This document shows positions 1 through 9,046 of a stretch of DNA of 59,722 nt, piece after piece. The translations under genes and the position numbers were made by a program. Within the stretch, counting starts at the first letter, position 1, and every line of letters starts with the position of its first letter. The notes below the pieces were generated by a model. That model saw only the letters and a program-made list of their open reading frames with translations. It searched no databases and was not told the DNA's origin. The stretch is taken from positions 64,670-124,391 of the forward strand of contig JAHEJJ010000005.1 of assembly GCA_024638915.1 (NCBI GenBank). Direction: 5' to 3'. This stretch comes from Robiginitalea sp. Lineage in GTDB: Bacteria; Bacteroidota; Bacteroidia; Flavobacteriales; Flavobacteriaceae.

Positions 1-601
1 AAATCTTAAGTTTGTCTGTCCTGTTGGCCCTCGTAGTTGACACCATTTTCCCGTTATTTCTAACACGAACAGCATCTACAGTGAATGCAGATAGGTTAAG
101 AGCAGATCCCCTTTCGACCACATCGGCCAATTGAGTATTCTGAACTACAAGTGAGTCGTTGAAAACCGTTTGCTTTTCGAGCTCGACATAGGTGCTATCT
201 CGCTGCATTGCAATCAAAGCATTAGACTGGGTCAAAGAATCCACTTTCTTGATCAGTTCTTCTCTTTCTTTCTTTAGAACACTTACTTGCCTTCTGTATC
301 GTGAAAGTGTACCGATATCTGCTTTCATAGTTTGTACAGAATCGATGTACTTTGCAATACGATCCCGCGCTTCTACCAACTCTTCGTTAGTAGCGTTGCT
401 TTCCAGGATCGCCTTGTCGTATTCAGATTTAAGGCTATTCAAGTCCTCTACTACCAGGTCTTTCTCCTGCGTAAGGGCCTGGGTGGTCTTTTTCTTATCC
501 TGGTAAAGACTTACAGTATAAATGAGCGTACCGAGCAAAACCACACCCAGTAAACCGGCAATTACTTTTAAACTGTTGTTGTTACTTTTTGTTTCAGTCA
601 T
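1..601 (-). CDS. Membrane-anchored coiled-coil protein, truncated by window edge
   Basis: The gene starts with ATG at 601 and is still open at base 1, so about 200 N-terminal residues are visible and the end is missing. A short polar start is followed by one hydrophobic helix at about residues 11-32, then a long charged heptad-like stretch rich in Glu, Lys and Leu that looks like a coiled coil up to about residue 150. After that comes a more polar, beta-like segment. I infer an inner-membrane protein with a periplasmic coiled coil. Proteins like this in Flavobacteriaceae are often mislabelled as chromosome-partitioning ParA; there is no Walker motif here to justify that. The function is unknown. 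It is divergent from the acetyltransferase at 774. Confidence 0.8.
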   Translation of the reverse strand, partial: MTETKSNNNSLKVIAGLLGVVLLGTLIYTVSLYQDKKKTTQALTQEKDLVVEDLNSLKSEYDKAILESNATNEELVEARDRIAKYIDSVQTMKADIGTLSRYRRQVSVLKKEREELIKKVDSLTQSNALIAMQRDSTYVELEKQTVFNDSLVVQNTQLADVVERGSALNLSAFTVDAVRVRNNGKMVSTTRANRTDKLKI

Positions 602-773
602 GATGTAAAAATTAATTAACTTTTATTTTTTTAGTATTCGCATTAGTTCTGTCAGTCTATATACGGTACAAGTTTCGATTTAGATTTTTTCGGATGTCAA
701 AAAATTAGAATTTTTATTAATCTATAGGTCCGTAAAGCACTATTTTTAGTAATTCAAGCATTTATTATCAAAG

Positions 774-1241
774 ATGACGCCCAGGATAATTGCTTATAAT
801 CCCTCTTTAGCTCAGGTTTTCAAAACCTTGAATCTTGCCTGGTTGGAACGCTATTTCTATGTAGAATCAAAAGACAAAGCAATACTAGAAAAATGTGAAT
901 CTTATATTATTAAAAGAGGCGGACATATCTTTTTTGCCCTGTTAAACGACCACCCTGTTGGTTGTTTTGCATTGATGAAATTGGAGCAGGAGGTTTACGA
1001 ATTGGGTAAGATGGCAGTCGATCCGTTCCATCAGGGTAAAAATATCGGGCAGGAAATGATGAAATTCGCAATCGAATTTGCACATGAGAGGAAATGGAAG
1101 AAGATCGTGCTATATTCACATACCAAACTTCAAGCTGCGATCCATGTCTATCGGAAATTCGGATTTCAAGAGATTGAGCTGGAACCTCATTCTCCTTACC
1201 TTAGAAGCAACATCAAAATGGAGATGATTTTACGAGCATAG
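774..1241 (+). CDS. GNAT family N-acetyltransferase
   Basis: 155 residues with the GNAT fold pattern. A strand with LGKMAVDPFHQGKNIGQ at about residues 81-97 carries the acetyl-CoA pyrophosphate-binding Q-x-x-x-x-G element, followed by the helix and the strand IVLYSHT, and then a C-terminal YRKFGFQE motif typical of this superfamily. GNAT enzymes move an acetyl group from acetyl-CoA to an amine; the substrate cannot be read from sequence. It is monocistronic or loosely linked to the lipoprotein gene 47 bases downstream. Confidence 0.85.
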   Translation: MTPRIIAYNPSLAQVFKTLNLAWLERYFYVESKDKAILEKCESYIIKRGGHIFFALLNDHPVGCFALMKLEQEVYELGKMAVDPFHQGKNIGQEMMKFAIEFAHERKWKKIVLYSHTKLQAAIHVYRKFGFQEIELEPHSPYLRSNIKMEMILRA

Positions 1242-1288
1242 CCAGTAAAAGTTAAATCGAACATCTAAACTAATTTCAATTTATACCC

Positions 1289-2104
1289 ATGAAAAAGTAC
1301 ATTTATATCATTTTGATTTTCAGTAGTATAATGTCGTGTAAAGAGCAAAAGAAAGCAGGTCCTGCTAGCGATAGCACCCCGGAAGACAAGACTGAAAATA
1401 CGCCTCCTCCGTCCGTATCAGCCATGGAAATGGAGTCGATACGGGTTATTCCAATCGAGCATGCCACGGCTGTATTAGAATGGGGAGAAGTTACCATTTA
1501 TATAGATCCCGTCGGAGGTGCTGAAGCATTTAAGGGTCAAGCAGATCCTGATCTGATCCTTATCACCGATGTGCATGGCGATCACTTTAACCTTGAAACC
1601 TTACAGGGACTCAATACCGAAAAGGCTAAGATTATGATGCCAAGAGCTGTGGCTGATCTTATGCCAGAAGAATTCACGCCTCAAATCGATGTGCTCGACA
1701 ACGGGTCTGTTAAACAGCGATACGGTGTAACGGTTGAAGCGGTTCCCATGTATAACCTGAGACCGGAGGCAAAAAAGTTTCATGAAAAAGGTCGCGGGAA
1801 CGGATATGTTCTAAATATGGGTGATTCTCGCTTATATTTCTCCGGAGATACTGAGGATGTCCCGGAAATGAGGTCTTTAAAAAACATAGACAAAGCATTT
1901 GTCTGCATGAATCTGCCCTACACCATGACGGTTGAAAAAGCAGCAGAGGCCGTGCTGGAGTTTCAGCCCAAACAGGTTTATCCTTATCATTACAGGGGAC
2001 GACCGGAAGTGAGCGATGTCGCTAGGTTCAGGGATCTGATCGAAGCCGGAAATACCGATATCGAGGTGGTACAATTAGATTGGTATCCCAAAAACGATTT
2101 CTAA
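1289..2104 (+). CDS. Metallo-beta-lactamase fold lipoprotein (UlaG-like)
   Basis: 271 residues. The N-terminus is a lipoprotein signal with lipobox IMSC (Cys at residue 17) followed by a charged linker, so it is probably anchored in the outer or inner membrane facing the periplasm. The body has the MBL pattern: a strand, then TDVHGDHF at about residues 92-99, then YFSGDTED at about 185 and a C-terminal YPYHYRG. The canonical HxHxDH has Asp in place of the first His (DVHGDH). I believe this variant is common in Bacteroidota relatives, so it does not by itself mean loss of activity. The substrate is unknown. It ends at a shared terminator with the convergent ettA. Confidence 0.8.
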   Translation: MKKYIYIILIFSSIMSCKEQKKAGPASDSTPEDKTENTPPPSVSAMEMESIRVIPIEHATAVLEWGEVTIYIDPVGGAEAFKGQADPDLILITDVHGDHFNLETLQGLNTEKAKIMMPRAVADLMPEEFTPQIDVLDNGSVKQRYGVTVEAVPMYNLRPEAKKFHEKGRGNGYVLNMGDSRLYFSGDTEDVPEMRSLKNIDKAFVCMNLPYTMTVEKAAEAVLEFQPKQVYPYHYRGRPEVSDVARFRDLIEAGNTDIEVVQLDWYPKNDF

Positions 2105-2112
2105 TGCCATAA

Positions 2113-2140
2113 AAAACTCCCGTATCAGCGGGAGTTTTGC
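2113..2140. terminator. Bidirectional intrinsic terminator
   Basis: A ten-base-pair perfect stem AAAACTCCCG / CGGGAGTTTT with a six-base loop. The A/T arms give a U-run on either strand. It lies between the convergent stops of the MBL lipoprotein and ettA. Confidence 0.85.
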
Positions 2141-2156
2141 CTTCTGCATCTGCTTG

Positions 2157-3848
2157 CTACCTGACTAATTTTTTATATTTGATACGTTTGGGCAATATAT
2201 CAGCTCCAAGCCTTTTCTTTCTATTCTCTTCGTAATCACTAAAAGACCCTTCAAAGAAATAAACTTGCGAATCGCCTTCGAAGGCCAGTATATGCGTACA
2301 TATTCTGTCCAGGAACCAGCGATCGTGAGAAATGATAACGGCACAACCCGCAAAATTCTCCAGACCTTCTTCGAGTGCTCTCAAGGTGTTGATGTCAAGG
2401 TCGTTGGTAGGCTCATCGAGTAAAAGCACATTACCTTCCTCCTTAAGGGTCATCGCCAGGTGTAATCGGTTCCGTTCGCCACCAGATAACATATTGACCT
2501 TTTTATTTTGCTCACTCCCCGAGAAATTAAATCGACTGAGGTAGGCCCTCGAATTCACTTGCCTGCCCCCCATCATCACCAATTCCTGGCCTTCGCTGAA
2601 ATTTTGCCAGATACTCTTTTCAGGATCGATATCGGAATGGCTTTGATCTACATAGCCCATTTTTACGGTCTCCCCTACCTGAAAAGACCCTTTATCCGGT
2701 TGTTCTTCGCCCATGATCATTCTAAAAATCGTGGTTTTTCCGGCACCATTCGGTCCTATTATACCCACAATACCCGCCTGTGGAAGTTTGAAATTAAGAT
2801 CCTCATATAGTAATTTATCCCCATACGACTTACTCACCCCAATAGCCTCGATCACATGAGTACCTAAGCGGGGTCCGTTAGGAATATAAATCTCCAGTTT
2901 CTCATCGAGCTGCTTCTGATCCTGATTGAGAAGTTTGTCATAATTCTTTAGTCGTGCTTTTTGTTTGGCCTGCCTTCCTTTAGCCCCTTGCCGGACCCAT
3001 TCTAGCTCTCGCTCCAACGTCTTCTGACGCTTGGAGGCCTGTTTGCTTTCCTGAGCCAGACGTTTTGCTTTTTGATCGAGCCAGCTGCTGTAATTTCCCT
3101 TCCATGGAATACCCTCACCCCGGTCGAGCTCGAGAATCCAGCCCGCTACATTGTCCAGAAAATAACGGTCGTGCGTTACAGCGATCACAGTACCTTTATA
3201 CTGGGCGAGGTGATGTTCCAGCCAATGCACCGATTCGGCATCAAGATGGTTAGTTGGCTCATCTAACAAAAGGATCTCCGGTTCCTGCAATAACAATCTG
3301 CATAGAGCGACACGTCTTCGTTCTCCACCAGACAACACCGAAATTTTCTGATCAGGCTCAGGGGTGCGCAGCGCATCCATCGCAATTTCGAGCTTGGTAT
3401 CAAGTTCCCATGCATTAGAGGCATCGATCTGATCCTGAAGTGCCGCCTGTTTATCCATAAGCTTTTGCATCTTATCCGCATCCTCATATACTTCCGGTAG
3501 GGCGAACATGTCATTGATCTTGTTGTATTCGTCGAGAATGGCCACTGTTTCGGCCGCCCCTTCCCTGACCACTTCCAATACGGTCTTATCTTCATCAATT
3601 TTTGGATCCTGTTCCAAATATCCCACTTGGTAGCCCTGGGAAAAGACCACCTGTCCCTGATGGTTCGTATCCTGTCCGGCTATGATCCTCAATAAGGTTG
3701 ATTTTCCCGACCCGTTAAGGCCTAATATCCCAATTTTAGCTCCATAGAAGAAGCTGAGATAAATGTTCTTTATAACCGGGGTATTGGCGTTTTTATAGGT
3801 CTTGGTCACGCCCGACATCGAAAAGATGACCTTTTTATCTTCAGACAT
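2157..3848 (-). CDS. ettA: Energy-dependent translational throttle protein EttA (ABC-F)
   Basis: 563 residues, close to the usual 555 of EttA. There are two ATP-binding cassettes and no membrane segments. Cassette 1 has Walker A GLNGSGKST near residue 42, signature LSGGERRRVAL and Walker [12 protein letters not shown]. Cassette 2 has GPNGAGKTT, LSGGERNRL and LLLDEPTNDLD. The interdomain linker is the charged helical hairpin seen in ABC-F proteins. EttA binds the ribosomal E site and gates entry into elongation according to ATP/ADP ratio; this is known for the E. coli protein and inferred here. The small membrane protein at 3927 lies directly upstream on the same strand. Confidence 0.93.
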   Translation of the reverse strand: MSEDKKVIFSMSGVTKTYKNANTPVIKNIYLSFFYGAKIGILGLNGSGKSTLLRIIAGQDTNHQGQVVFSQGYQVGYLEQDPKIDEDKTVLEVVREGAAETVAILDEYNKINDMFALPEVYEDADKMQKLMDKQAALQDQIDASNAWELDTKLEIAMDALRTPEPDQKISVLSGGERRRVALCRLLLQEPEILLLDEPTNHLDAESVHWLEHHLAQYKGTVIAVTHDRYFLDNVAGWILELDRGEGIPWKGNYSSWLDQKAKRLAQESKQASKRQKTLERELEWVRQGAKGRQAKQKARLKNYDKLLNQDQKQLDEKLEIYIPNGPRLGTHVIEAIGVSKSYGDKLLYEDLNFKLPQAGIVGIIGPNGAGKTTIFRMIMGEEQPDKGSFQVGETVKMGYVDQSHSDIDPEKSIWQNFSEGQELVMMGGRQVNSRAYLSRFNFSGSEQNKKVNMLSGGERNRLHLAMTLKEEGNVLLLDEPTNDLDINTLRALEEGLENFAGCAVIISHDRWFLDRICTHILAFEGDSQVYFFEGSFSDYEENRKKRLGADILPKRIKYKKLVR

Positions 3849-3926
3849 AAGCAGTTCTCTTATCTAAAAGAATACATGAAATAGATTGACAAATCACAGC
3901 AAGTTTCAAAACAACGCCTCACGGAT

Positions 3927-4109
3927 TTACACTCTTCCCTTAAGAGCATTAAATACCCATGCAATCGCAAAAAAGCCGATGCCTACTGACGCAAATCCCC
4001 AGCCTGCGATTTCGTCATAACGAAAAGCACCCAGGGCGATCAGACCAACCCCGACCGATATCATAATGAAGGTGGCCCAGGCGAGGACCGTATTTTTGTT
4101 CATTCCCAT
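3927..4109 (-). CDS. Small two-helix membrane protein, CAL67264 type
   Basis: 60 residues with two hydrophobic helices (about residues 8-28 and 34-54) joined by a short loop containing RYDE. It resembles the small CAL67264-family membrane proteins that I recall lying next to ettA in Flavobacteriaceae. No function is known to me. It is about 80 bases upstream of ettA on the same strand and may be co-transcribed. Confidence 0.75.
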   Translation of the reverse strand: MGMNKNTVLAWATFIMISVGVGLIALGAFRYDEIAGWGFASVGIGFFAIAWVFNALKGRV

Positions 4110-4177
4110 GCGAGTTAGTTTAGTTGGACTTCAAATATCGGAAATTTTATAAACAGCGTCTGAGAAATTAATAAAGA

Positions 4178-5161
4178 TTAACCTTCGAAGGGAAAAACAA
4201 CCTTGCTTTGAGCCCGTACCTCATCCATGAGTTCAAGCAAATCGAGGCTGTTCTGATGACTCCAAAGCAAACTTTGGGTTTTTCCCTTTGTGAGACAGTT
4301 ATTGACCTCTTCAATTTCATAGGTATATCCCATGCCGATTGTTGGATGGTCAAAATGTTCGCGCTGTCCGTTGCTTTCCAAGGTATATCCCTGTGTTTCA
4401 TGCCAACGCGGATCGAGAAAAATGGTGCCCTCTGAACCGGAAATTTCAGCTCTCATTTCCGACTTGGAATTCAGCCCGCTATAGAGTATTGCCTGAGCTT
4501 CCGGATACGAAAAAATCATCGACGTTTGAATCTCAGCACCGGTCTTATAGAAATTGGACACAGCCAAGACAGTGTCGGGCATCCCTAAAATAAGGTACGC
4601 CAGGAATATGGGATAAATACCGATATCGAGAATAGAGCCACCGGCAAGCTGCGGGTTTAACAGACGGCCCTCTTCTTTCCTATCGAGCGCATAGAAGGCA
4701 AAATCTGCCCTTAGATAGGCTAACTTACCGATAACTCCGCTATCAATCCGATCCAATACTTTTAGGATACTGGGATTGAAACGTGTCCATAGCGCCTCCA
4801 TCAAAAATACTTTTCGGTCCATCGCCACCTTTATCATGCCAAGAGCCTCTTTCCGGTTAACCGCCAAAGGCTTCTCGCACAACACATGTTTTCCGGCATT
4901 CATAGCCTGTATACTGAGTTCAGCATGAGAGGTATGAGGTGTAGCGATATAGACCACATCTACCTCCTCACACTCAAATAATTCCTGGTAACTCCCAAAG
5001 TAAAATGGTGCATCATAGGACTGGGCAAATGAGCTTGCGTTTTCATAACTCCTGGACCCGACAGCAGTGAGCTGGCAGCCCGGTAATTCAATAAGCTCTT
5101 TTGCAAATTTGTGAGCGATATTACCCAATCCGGCGATCCCCCAACGAATTTCATTTTCCAT
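4178..5161 (-). CDS. Gfo/Idh/MocA family NAD(P)-dependent oxidoreductase
   Basis: 327 residues. The N-terminal Rossmann fold begins WGIAGLGNIAHKFAKEL with the GxGxxA dinucleotide motif. CEKPLAVN at about residue 93 is the family's EKP motif, with the Lys that acts in catalysis. The C-terminal half is the usual alpha/beta substrate domain with DIGIYP around residue 180. It probably oxidises or reduces a sugar or cyclitol; the substrate is not readable. It is divergent from the carboxylase at 5241, and the 79-base gap holds -7-like boxes for both directions (TAACTTTA on minus at 5183-5190, TATCTTTA on plus at 5206-5213). Confidence 0.88.
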   Translation of the reverse strand: MENEIRWGIAGLGNIAHKFAKELIELPGCQLTAVGSRSYENASSFAQSYDAPFYFGSYQELFECEEVDVVYIATPHTSHAELSIQAMNAGKHVLCEKPLAVNRKEALGMIKVAMDRKVFLMEALWTRFNPSILKVLDRIDSGVIGKLAYLRADFAFYALDRKEEGRLLNPQLAGGSILDIGIYPIFLAYLILGMPDTVLAVSNFYKTGAEIQTSMIFSYPEAQAILYSGLNSKSEMRAEISGSEGTIFLDPRWHETQGYTLESNGQREHFDHPTIGMGYTYEIEEVNNCLTKGKTQSLLWSHQNSLDLLELMDEVRAQSKVVFPFEG

Positions 5162-5240
5162 AAAACTTCCCTTTATCAGCCCTAAAGTTAATCAATATTA
5201 GTCCTTATCTTTAGCCTTTATTAGGAAAGCAGGAATCGAT

Positions 5241-6869
5241 ATGGATATCACCTTTAACCAAAATGAGGATCACAATAAACTCAAGGTCTCAGAACTAAGG
5301 AATAAGCTGGCAAAGGTAAAGCTTGGCGGAGGTAAGGCCCGCATCGAAAAACAACACGCTCAAGGCAAGCTCACCGCCAGAGAACGTATCGATTATCTTG
5401 TTGATGATCCTAAAGACACCATTGAAATAGGAGCTTTTGCCGGTGATGGCATGTATGCCGAACACGGTGGCTGCCCGTCCGGCGGCGTTGTTGTAAAGAT
5501 CGGCTATGTTCAAAAAAGGCTTTGTGTCGTGGTGGCCAATGATGCCACAGTAAAAGCAGGGGCCTGGTTTCCCATCACTGCCAAAAAGAATTTAAGGGCA
5601 CAAGAGATCGCTATGGAAAATCGTCTGCCGATCATCTACCTGGTGGATAGTGCCGGGGTGTATTTGCCCATGCAGGATCAAATTTTCCCGGATAAAGAAC
5701 ACTTCGGCAGAATCTTTAGAAATAATGCCATTATGAGTAGTAGTGGTATTAGCCAGATCGCAGCGGTTATGGGTAGCTGTGTAGCGGGTGGTGCTTATCT
5801 GCCAATCATGAGCGATGAAGCACTGATTGTAGATAAAACCGGCAGTATCTTTCTTGCCGGAAGTTATTTGGTCAAAGCGGCTATTGGAGAGAATATCGAT
5901 AATGAAAGCCTCGGTGGCGCCACCACTCATAGCGAAATCAGCGGCGTGACCGACTATAAATCCAAGGACGATAAAGAAGCCCTGAATACGATTAAAAAAC
6001 TTGTTTCAAAATTAGGAGCCCCTGACAGTGCTGGTTATAACCGGGAAACACCTAAAAAACCTGCAGAAGATCCTTCTGAAATTCATGGGCTACTTCCTAT
6101 CTCTAGAACGGATCCGTATAATATGCTCGACATCATTAAACGTCTGGTGGACAACAGCGAATTTCAGCAATACAAGGAAGGATATGGCAAAACAATCATC
6201 ACCGGTTATGGCAGGATCGATGGCTGGGCGGTCGGCATTGTTGCTAACCAGCGAAAGGTCGTGAAAACCAAGAAAGGAGAAATGCAATTCGGAGGAGTGA
6301 TCTATTCAGATTCTGCCGACAAAGCTACCCGGTTCATCGCCAATTGTAATCAAAAGAAAATCCCCCTTGTATTCCTTCAAGATGTTACGGGTTTTATGGT
6401 AGGCAGTAAAAGCGAGCATGGAGGGATCATCAAGGATGGAGCTAAAATGGTCAATGCCGTAAGTAATTCCGTGGTGCCTAAGTTTACCATCATTATTGGA
6501 AACAGTTATGGGGCAGGAAATTATGCCATGTGCGGGAAGGCTTACGACCCCAGATTTATCGTTTCATGGCCCAGTGCCGAATTAGCGGTAATGAGCGGAA
6601 ATTCGGCCGCCAAGGTATTGTTGCAAATCGAAAAATCTTCTTTGGATAAAAAGGGAGAGAAGATCAGCAAAGAGGATGAAACAGCGCTTTTCCAGAAAAT
6701 AAAGCAGCGCTACGACCAGCAGATTTCACCTTACTACGCTGCGGCACATCTATGGACCGATGCTATCATTGATCCGCTGGAAACACGCCAATGGATCTCA
6801 AAAGGGATTGAAGCCGCCAACAATGCACCACAGGAAAAGCCTTTTAATATGGGCGTGCTGCAAGTTTAA
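5241..6869 (+). CDS. Acyl-CoA carboxylase, carboxyltransferase (beta) subunit, MCC-like
   Basis: 542 residues, full length for the biotin-dependent carboxyltransferase family. The N-half has the crotonase-like core with YLVDSAGVYLPMQDQIFPD and the oxyanion region MGSCVAGGAYLPIMSDE. The C-half has the matching GNSYGAGNYAMCG. The segment FPDKEHFGRIF plus FLAGSYLVKAAIGE is closer to the methylcrotonyl-/geranyl-CoA carboxylase branch than to propionyl-CoA carboxylase, as I remember those sequences. The biotin carboxylase and carrier subunit must be encoded elsewhere. Its last four bases overlap the end of the convergent gene at 6866. Confidence 0.88.
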   Translation: MDITFNQNEDHNKLKVSELRNKLAKVKLGGGKARIEKQHAQGKLTARERIDYLVDDPKDTIEIGAFAGDGMYAEHGGCPSGGVVVKIGYVQKRLCVVVANDATVKAGAWFPITAKKNLRAQEIAMENRLPIIYLVDSAGVYLPMQDQIFPDKEHFGRIFRNNAIMSSSGISQIAAVMGSCVAGGAYLPIMSDEALIVDKTGSIFLAGSYLVKAAIGENIDNESLGGATTHSEISGVTDYKSKDDKEALNTIKKLVSKLGAPDSAGYNRETPKKPAEDPSEIHGLLPISRTDPYNMLDIIKRLVDNSEFQQYKEGYGKTIITGYGRIDGWAVGIVANQRKVVKTKKGEMQFGGVIYSDSADKATRFIANCNQKKIPLVFLQDVTGFMVGSKSEHGGIIKDGAKMVNAVSNSVVPKFTIIIGNSYGAGNYAMCGKAYDPRFIVSWPSAELAVMSGNSAAKVLLQIEKSSLDKKGEKISKEDETALFQKIKQRYDQQISPYYAAAHLWTDAIIDPLETRQWISKGIEAANNAPQEKPFNMGVLQV

Positions 6870-9046
6870 TCGATCTTTAACTTAAGGAACTGCTCCTCTG
6901 CATCTTGTTCATGTAGTCTGGCCACATAGACTTTTTCCTTCTGGTCCGGCTTACCAAAATTAGAGTAAACTATACAATGTAAAAATGTCGGTGTCTGGTC
7001 CGAGCTGTTTGCATTGCCTATAAATTTTACATTGACAAGCCACTGGCCCTTGGTCTCCTGCCCAACAATTTCAAACTCCTCCCTGCTGAAGCCCTGCTCC
7101 CATTCCTGTTGCAAACGCCTGGAATTAGCAATGGAAGTATGTTCCCAGGTGAAGAAGCGTTTTTGAGGATTGACAAACTGAAGCTCAAATTCTGCATTGG
7201 GATAGCTCCACTCGAACGCCACACGAGCATCATAGGTAAGGTTGTTCCTGTATCCGGGTTTCACCTTAGAAAGATCGAGGTTTTTGGACTGCAGATGGAT
7301 CAAATTCCTGATTTCAGTCTCAACGGTTTTCTTAAGACCCTCAAAGTTGAGTTCAGTACCTGTGTTACCCTCCGAGATACGGAGGAGTTGATTTAAACTC
7401 CCCTGGTATTGCTTGTTATGCTTAAGAGCCATGGCATAATCCAAATACGACTGACTATTTTCTGGAAAGCGCTCCAATATAGCTTTAGCTGTTTCCAGTT
7501 CCAGTGTTGGCATCTCTCTTTGGCGGCACTTAAAGAGCATGGCCCTGAGTGTATTGTATTTTGAATTTTTATCCTCCAGCACATTGGTCAGCACCCTCAA
7601 TGCCAAGGGTCTGCTGGCCGACTGGAAATACTCAAAGACGTCGATATAAAAAGCTGGAAAAGTGGAATATTGGTCCCTTTCCTCGAGATAGATGGCATAG
7701 GCCTCCTGTAAATTTTTTCCCTTTTTTAGCGCCTTCAAATAAGGTGTAACCAGCATTTTTGAGGAGACATTAAGTTTACCCGTATAGATATTATCATCTA
7801 TTAAGGCCAGGTCCTTTTTTTCAGCAGATTGATTGAAAATTGCGGTTTTGGTCCTTATCAGGACTACCCCATTGGACCCCATACTCCCAAAACGATTGGT
7901 TGCTGCAAGACCTTTTAAAACTGTTACATCAGCAATATTTTTAGGATCCAGAAACTCGGTACCAGCTACTACACCACCCCGTCCGGAAGTGGATTGCTGT
8001 AAAGGAATTCCGTCTACTACGATCAGTCCATAGTTATTCCCTAACACTGAATTGCTCGGCCGGATGATGATTTGGCTCAAGTCGTCGTTTTGACCCAACC
8101 TAACCCCTGAAAACTTTCCTTGCAGGGCATTATTAATGGTGGTAGACACATCGGAAATCTGATCCTCTGAAATAGTCTGGACCGCATAGCCTACCGCATC
8201 TTTATTTATTTTGCCATATCCGGTATTGGTTTGTTCTTCAGGCTCTTCTTTTTCGCTTGTCAGCACTACTTCTTCCAGTGCAATTTCGTCATCGGCTGAC
8301 AGACGGATATCAATATTTTCGGTTTTTTCCAGAACTTTTTCCAGTCCATTTCCTGCGGAATCCGTCACGACAAGAATATCACCTTCTTTGGCCTGGATTG
8401 AATATGAACCGTCTTCAGCAGGACGCACGGTATTATTTTGGCTTCCCTTTATCGAAATTTGAACATCACGATTTGAAATTCCAATTCCTTGAAGGTTTCC
8501 ATAATAACGCTTCAGCCCTGTTTCATCCCGATTCGATTTTTTTGCAAGATTAACAATAGATCCTCCGCTTAGGATAGCCAGTAGATTTAGATTGGCCTGA
8601 TTGAAATCTGCCTTGCTGTTCACTACCAGAACATTGCCCTTAAAAGAGGGGCTTTCCGTATTGGTATTCTGGTAACCGTCTGTGAATATCAGGATATTTC
8701 TGCCTTTTGCATAATCGGACAATCCCTTAAACGATGTGCCTCCATCATAATCTACTTCTGACAAACGCTGTTTTAAAAGACCCCATCTGCCGGAGCGAAT
8801 ACTAAAATTTTCTCTCGCTTGTACGGCATTGCTAAAAAGAAGCAGGGTTACTTCGGTGTCTGGTTGAACAGCAAAATAGCTCTCTAAAAAAGAAAAATCT
8901 TTATCAATATCCCTGTCTTTCATCGAAAGGGAGGCGTCCCAGAGGAGGGTAGTTTCCACAATTGTATCCTCCTGGGCCAGTATATCGTTAAAAAGGCCCA
9001 CACATGTCAATAGCAACAGAAAAAATCTGAGCGGAGTATTTTTCAT
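6866..9046 (-). CDS. Secreted VWA / TonB-plug / helical-repeat / DUF2135-like protein
   Basis: 726 residues with a signal peptide ending near residue 25 (DILAQ). The first domain (about 30-170) looks like a von Willebrand A domain with MIDAS pieces DASLS, GGTSF and FTDGY. A short carboxypeptidase-regulatory-like beta domain follows (about 185-265). Next comes a segment (about 290-400) that reads like the plug of a TonB-dependent receptor: ISEDQI, NALQGKFSGVRL, VVDGIPL, VLKGLAATNRFGSMGSNGVVLIRT. No beta-barrel follows. Instead there is an alpha-helical TPR-like stretch (about 430-600) and a C-terminal beta domain with FEWSYPNAEFELQFVNP, reminiscent of DUF2135. Its ATG overlaps the stop of the M24 peptidase gene upstream (ATGA), so the two are probably translated together. 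Role unknown; periplasmic or surface scaffold is an inference. Confidence 0.8.
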   Translation of the reverse strand: MKNTPLRFFLLLLTCVGLFNDILAQEDTIVETTLLWDASLSMKDRDIDKDFSFLESYFAVQPDTEVTLLLFSNAVQARENFSIRSGRWGLLKQRLSEVDYDGGTSFKGLSDYAKGRNILIFTDGYQNTNTESPSFKGNVLVVNSKADFNQANLNLLAILSGGSIVNLAKKSNRDETGLKRYYGNLQGIGISNRDVQISIKGSQNNTVRPAEDGSYSIQAKEGDILVVTDSAGNGLEKVLEKTENIDIRLSADDEIALEEVVLTSEKEEPEEQTNTGYGKINKDAVGYAVQTISEDQISDVSTTINNALQGKFSGVRLGQNDDLSQIIIRPSNSVLGNNYGLIVVDGIPLQQSTSGRGGVVAGTEFLDPKNIADVTVLKGLAATNRFGSMGSNGVVLIRTKTAIFNQSAEKKDLALIDDNIYTGKLNVSSKMLVTPYLKALKKGKNLQEAYAIYLEERDQYSTFPAFYIDVFEYFQSASRPLALRVLTNVLEDKNSKYNTLRAMLFKCRQREMPTLELETAKAILERFPENSQSYLDYAMALKHNKQYQGSLNQLLRISEGNTGTELNFEGLKKTVETEIRNLIHLQSKNLDLSKVKPGYRNNLTYDARVAFEWSYPNAEFELQFVNPQKRFFTWEHTSIANSRRLQQEWEQGFSREEFEIVGQETKGQWLVNVKFIGNANSSDQTPTFLHCIVYSNFGKPDQKEKVYVARLHEQDAEEQFLKLKID

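Noticed and set aside
1289-2104. Inactive MBL protein because of the changed first His
   Set aside because: The DVHGDH variant appears to be usual in this subfamily as I recall it, and the other ligands are present.
3263-3598. 111-codon frame within ettA
   Set aside because: It lies inside an unmistakable ABC-F coding sequence and is rich in Arg, Met and Trp, typical of an out-of-frame shadow.
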